Of a stretch of 8,366 bases of DNA, positions 7,194-8,366 are shown in pieces. Under the pieces are notes generated by a model, which was not told where the DNA came from, did not search any database, and saw only the letters and a list, made by a program, of their open reading frames with translations. This DNA comes from Bacillota bacterium. GTDB lineage: Bacteria; Bacillota; Clostridia; Peptostreptococcales; Anaerovoracaceae. A program made the position numbers and the translations under genes. Position 1 is the first letter of the stretch; each line of letters opens with the position of its first letter. The stretch is taken from the NCBI GenBank assembly GCA_016286935.1, contig JAEEUO010000035.1:1-8366 (forward strand), in the 5' to 3' direction.

Positions 7194-8156
7194 TTATTTC
7201 AGGCCGTGTTCGCGGAGCTTCTCCTCGTAGAACGGCACTTCCGCGTCGCTCATATGGACGAAGTGGCCCGGAATGATCTCGCGCATCGTCGCATTCTCGT
7301 CGTCTTCGCTTTCGAGCGCCTCATAGACGATGGCCGAGCGGTTCTTTTCGATGATCGGGTCGGGCATCGGAACGGAGGACAGAAGCGAAACGGTGTACGG
7401 GTGGAGCGGATGGGCGAACAGTTCCTCGGACTCCGCGATCTCCACGATGCGGCCGCGGTGGATGACGGCGATGCGGTCCGCGATGAAGCGGACGACGGAG
7501 AGGTCGTGGGCGATGAAGAGGTACGTCAGCCCCTTTTCGGCCTTGAACTTGTTCATCAGGTTCAGGACCTGGGCGCGGATCGACACGTCGAGCGCGGAGA
7601 TCGGCTCGTCGGCGACGATGAACTTCGGTTCCATGATCATCGCGCGGGCGATGCCGACGCGCTGGCGCTGGCCGCCGGAGAATTCGTGCGGGTAGCGCGA
7701 TTTGTGTTCGGGCAGGAGGCCTACGGCCTTCAGCGCGTTGTCGACCTTTTCGATGCGGTCGTTCTCATCCTTATACAGATGGAAGTTGTAGAGGCCTTCG
7801 GAGATGCAGTACTCGATCGTCGCGCGCTCGTTCAGCGAGGCGGCCGGGTCCTGGAAGATCATCTGGATGTTGCGGATGACGTTGCGGTCCTCTTCCTTCG
7901 AGATCTTGCCGCTGATCCGCTCGCCCTCGAAGTCGATCTCGCCCGCGGAGCATTCGTTGATGCGCATGATCGCGCGGCCGAGCGTCGTCTTGCCGGAGCC
8001 GGATTCGCCGACGAGGGCAAACGTCTCGCCCGTGTAGATGTCGAAGGTCGCGCCCTTCACCGCGCGGAACTTCTTCTTCCCGCCGGTGTCGAAACTGACG
8101 TCGACGCCTTTGATGGAGAGGATGACCTCGCGTCCTTCGTTGGGATTATTCGACAT
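7194..8156 (-). CDS. oppF: Oligopeptide ABC transporter ATP-binding protein OppF
   Basis: This is the second ATPase of an oligopeptide/dipeptide importer, working as a heterodimer with OppD under the OppBC channel on the cytoplasmic side. The 320 residues carry a full nucleotide-binding domain: Walker A GESGSGKT (50-57), Q-loop IFQDP (100-104), signature FSGGQRQR (159-166), Walker B FIVADE (179-184) and H-loop H217. The C-terminal extension with [16 protein letters not shown] (252-267) and REIIPGHFV (292-300) is typical of the OppF branch. The ATG at 8156 is preferred. GGGAGG lies eight bases upstream, and the GTG three codons earlier overlaps that ribosome binding site. It overlaps the oppD end by 11 bases, a sign of translational coupling, and is the last gene of its operon. 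Substrate preference cannot be read from the ATPase. Confidence 0.95.
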   Translation of the reverse strand: MSNNPNEGREVILSIKGVDVSFDTGGKKKFRAVKGATFDIYTGETFALVGESGSGKTTLGRAIMRINECSAGEIDFEGERISGKISKEEDRNVIRNIQMIFQDPAASLNERATIEYCISEGLYNFHLYKDENDRIEKVDNALKAVGLLPEHKSRYPHEFSGGQRQRVGIARAMIMEPKFIVADEPISALDVSIRAQVLNLMNKFKAEKGLTYLFIAHDLSVVRFIADRIAVIHRGRIVEIAESEELFAHPLHPYTVSLLSSVPMPDPIIEKNRSAIVYEALESEDDENATMREIIPGHFVHMSDAEVPFYEEKLREHGLK

Positions 8157-8366
8157 AGAACGCACCTCCCTTCGACGTCATGGCTTCGATCTTTTCGTGG
8201 AGGTTGTGGATGATCTCCGGCTTGTCGAGCTTCGGCGCGCGCGGGTCGAGCAGCCACGTCTTCGCGTAGTGGGTGTCGGTGACCTTGAAGAACGGCGGTT
8301 CCTGTTCGAAGTCGATCTTCATCGCGTGCGGATTCCGCGGCGCGAACGCGTCGCCCTCGATCTTGT
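8146..8366 (-). CDS. oppD: Oligopeptide ABC transporter ATP-binding protein OppD, C-terminal end only
   Basis: Only the last 72 complete codons are in the window; the nucleotide-binding domain lies beyond the right edge. The visible tail begins [20 protein letters not shown] and continues with [20 protein letters not shown] (24-43), characteristic of the C-terminal region of Gram-positive OppD proteins. It ends with GGAFYVE and TAA. The stop lies inside the next gene: its last codons cover the oppF ATG, and the GGGAGG of oppF lies within the oppD coding sequence. The partner oppF directly downstream supports the OppD assignment. AppD or DppD-type naming is also possible, since the family branches are not separable from this tail. 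Confidence 0.88.
   Translation of the reverse strand, partial: KIEGDAFAPRNPHAMKIDFEQEPPFFKVTDTHYAKTWLLDPRAPKLDKPEIIHNLHEKIEAMTSKGGAFYVE

Noticed and set aside
6663..8213. A 516-codon open frame on the plus strand opposite oppF and the membrane-protein gene.
   Set aside because: It has the same composition artefact, crosses the terminator and promoter between two real genes, and resembles no known protein.

Overview
The window is a conserved housekeeping locus in which every convincing gene lies on the minus strand, so transcription runs from right to left. Protein features point to a Bacillota (Firmicutes) bacterium, probably of the class Clostridia. RpoB lacks the large proteobacterial insertions and has a Bacillus-like rifampicin region. 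RpmG is a 49-residue, four-cysteine L33 of clostridial type. The neighbouring Opp ABC ATPases are also Gram-positive in style. Coding DNA is GC-rich with C or G favoured at third positions, while the main promoter regions are AT-rich. The genus cannot be read from this.

From the right edge, the window opens with the 3' end of oppD, which overlaps oppF by 11 bases. Both are oligopeptide importer ATPases. A strong hairpin terminator follows oppF. Directly after it is a 121-residue membrane protein of unknown function (DUF3899-like), whose apparent extended -10 promoter would start the mRNA at its ATG. About 100 unremarkable bases lead to the main promoter (TTGACG, 17 bp, TATGTT) of the ribosomal and transcription cluster.

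The cluster is rpmG (L33), secE, nusG, rplK (L11), rplA (L1), rplJ (L10), rplL (L7/L12) and then rpoB, cut by the left edge after 977 codons. This is the classical bacterial order. It joins protein export (SecE), transcription elongation (NusG, RNA polymerase beta) and the two flexible ribosomal stalks (L1, and L10-L7/L12 on L11). tufA, tRNA-Trp and tRNA-Met genes are absent from this stretch.

Control is written in the gaps. The rplK-rplA gap holds a small RNA structure that copies the L1 binding site of 23S rRNA and abuts the rplA ribosome binding site. The rplA-rplJ gap holds an L10-type leader followed by a hairpin with a U-run. The rplL-rpoB gap holds a strong terminator, a GC hairpin, two AT-rich inverted repeats and a separate rpoB promoter.

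I see no mobile element, CRISPR array, toxin system or novel multi-gene system. The interest is in the RNA leaders and in promoters embedded in inverted repeats.
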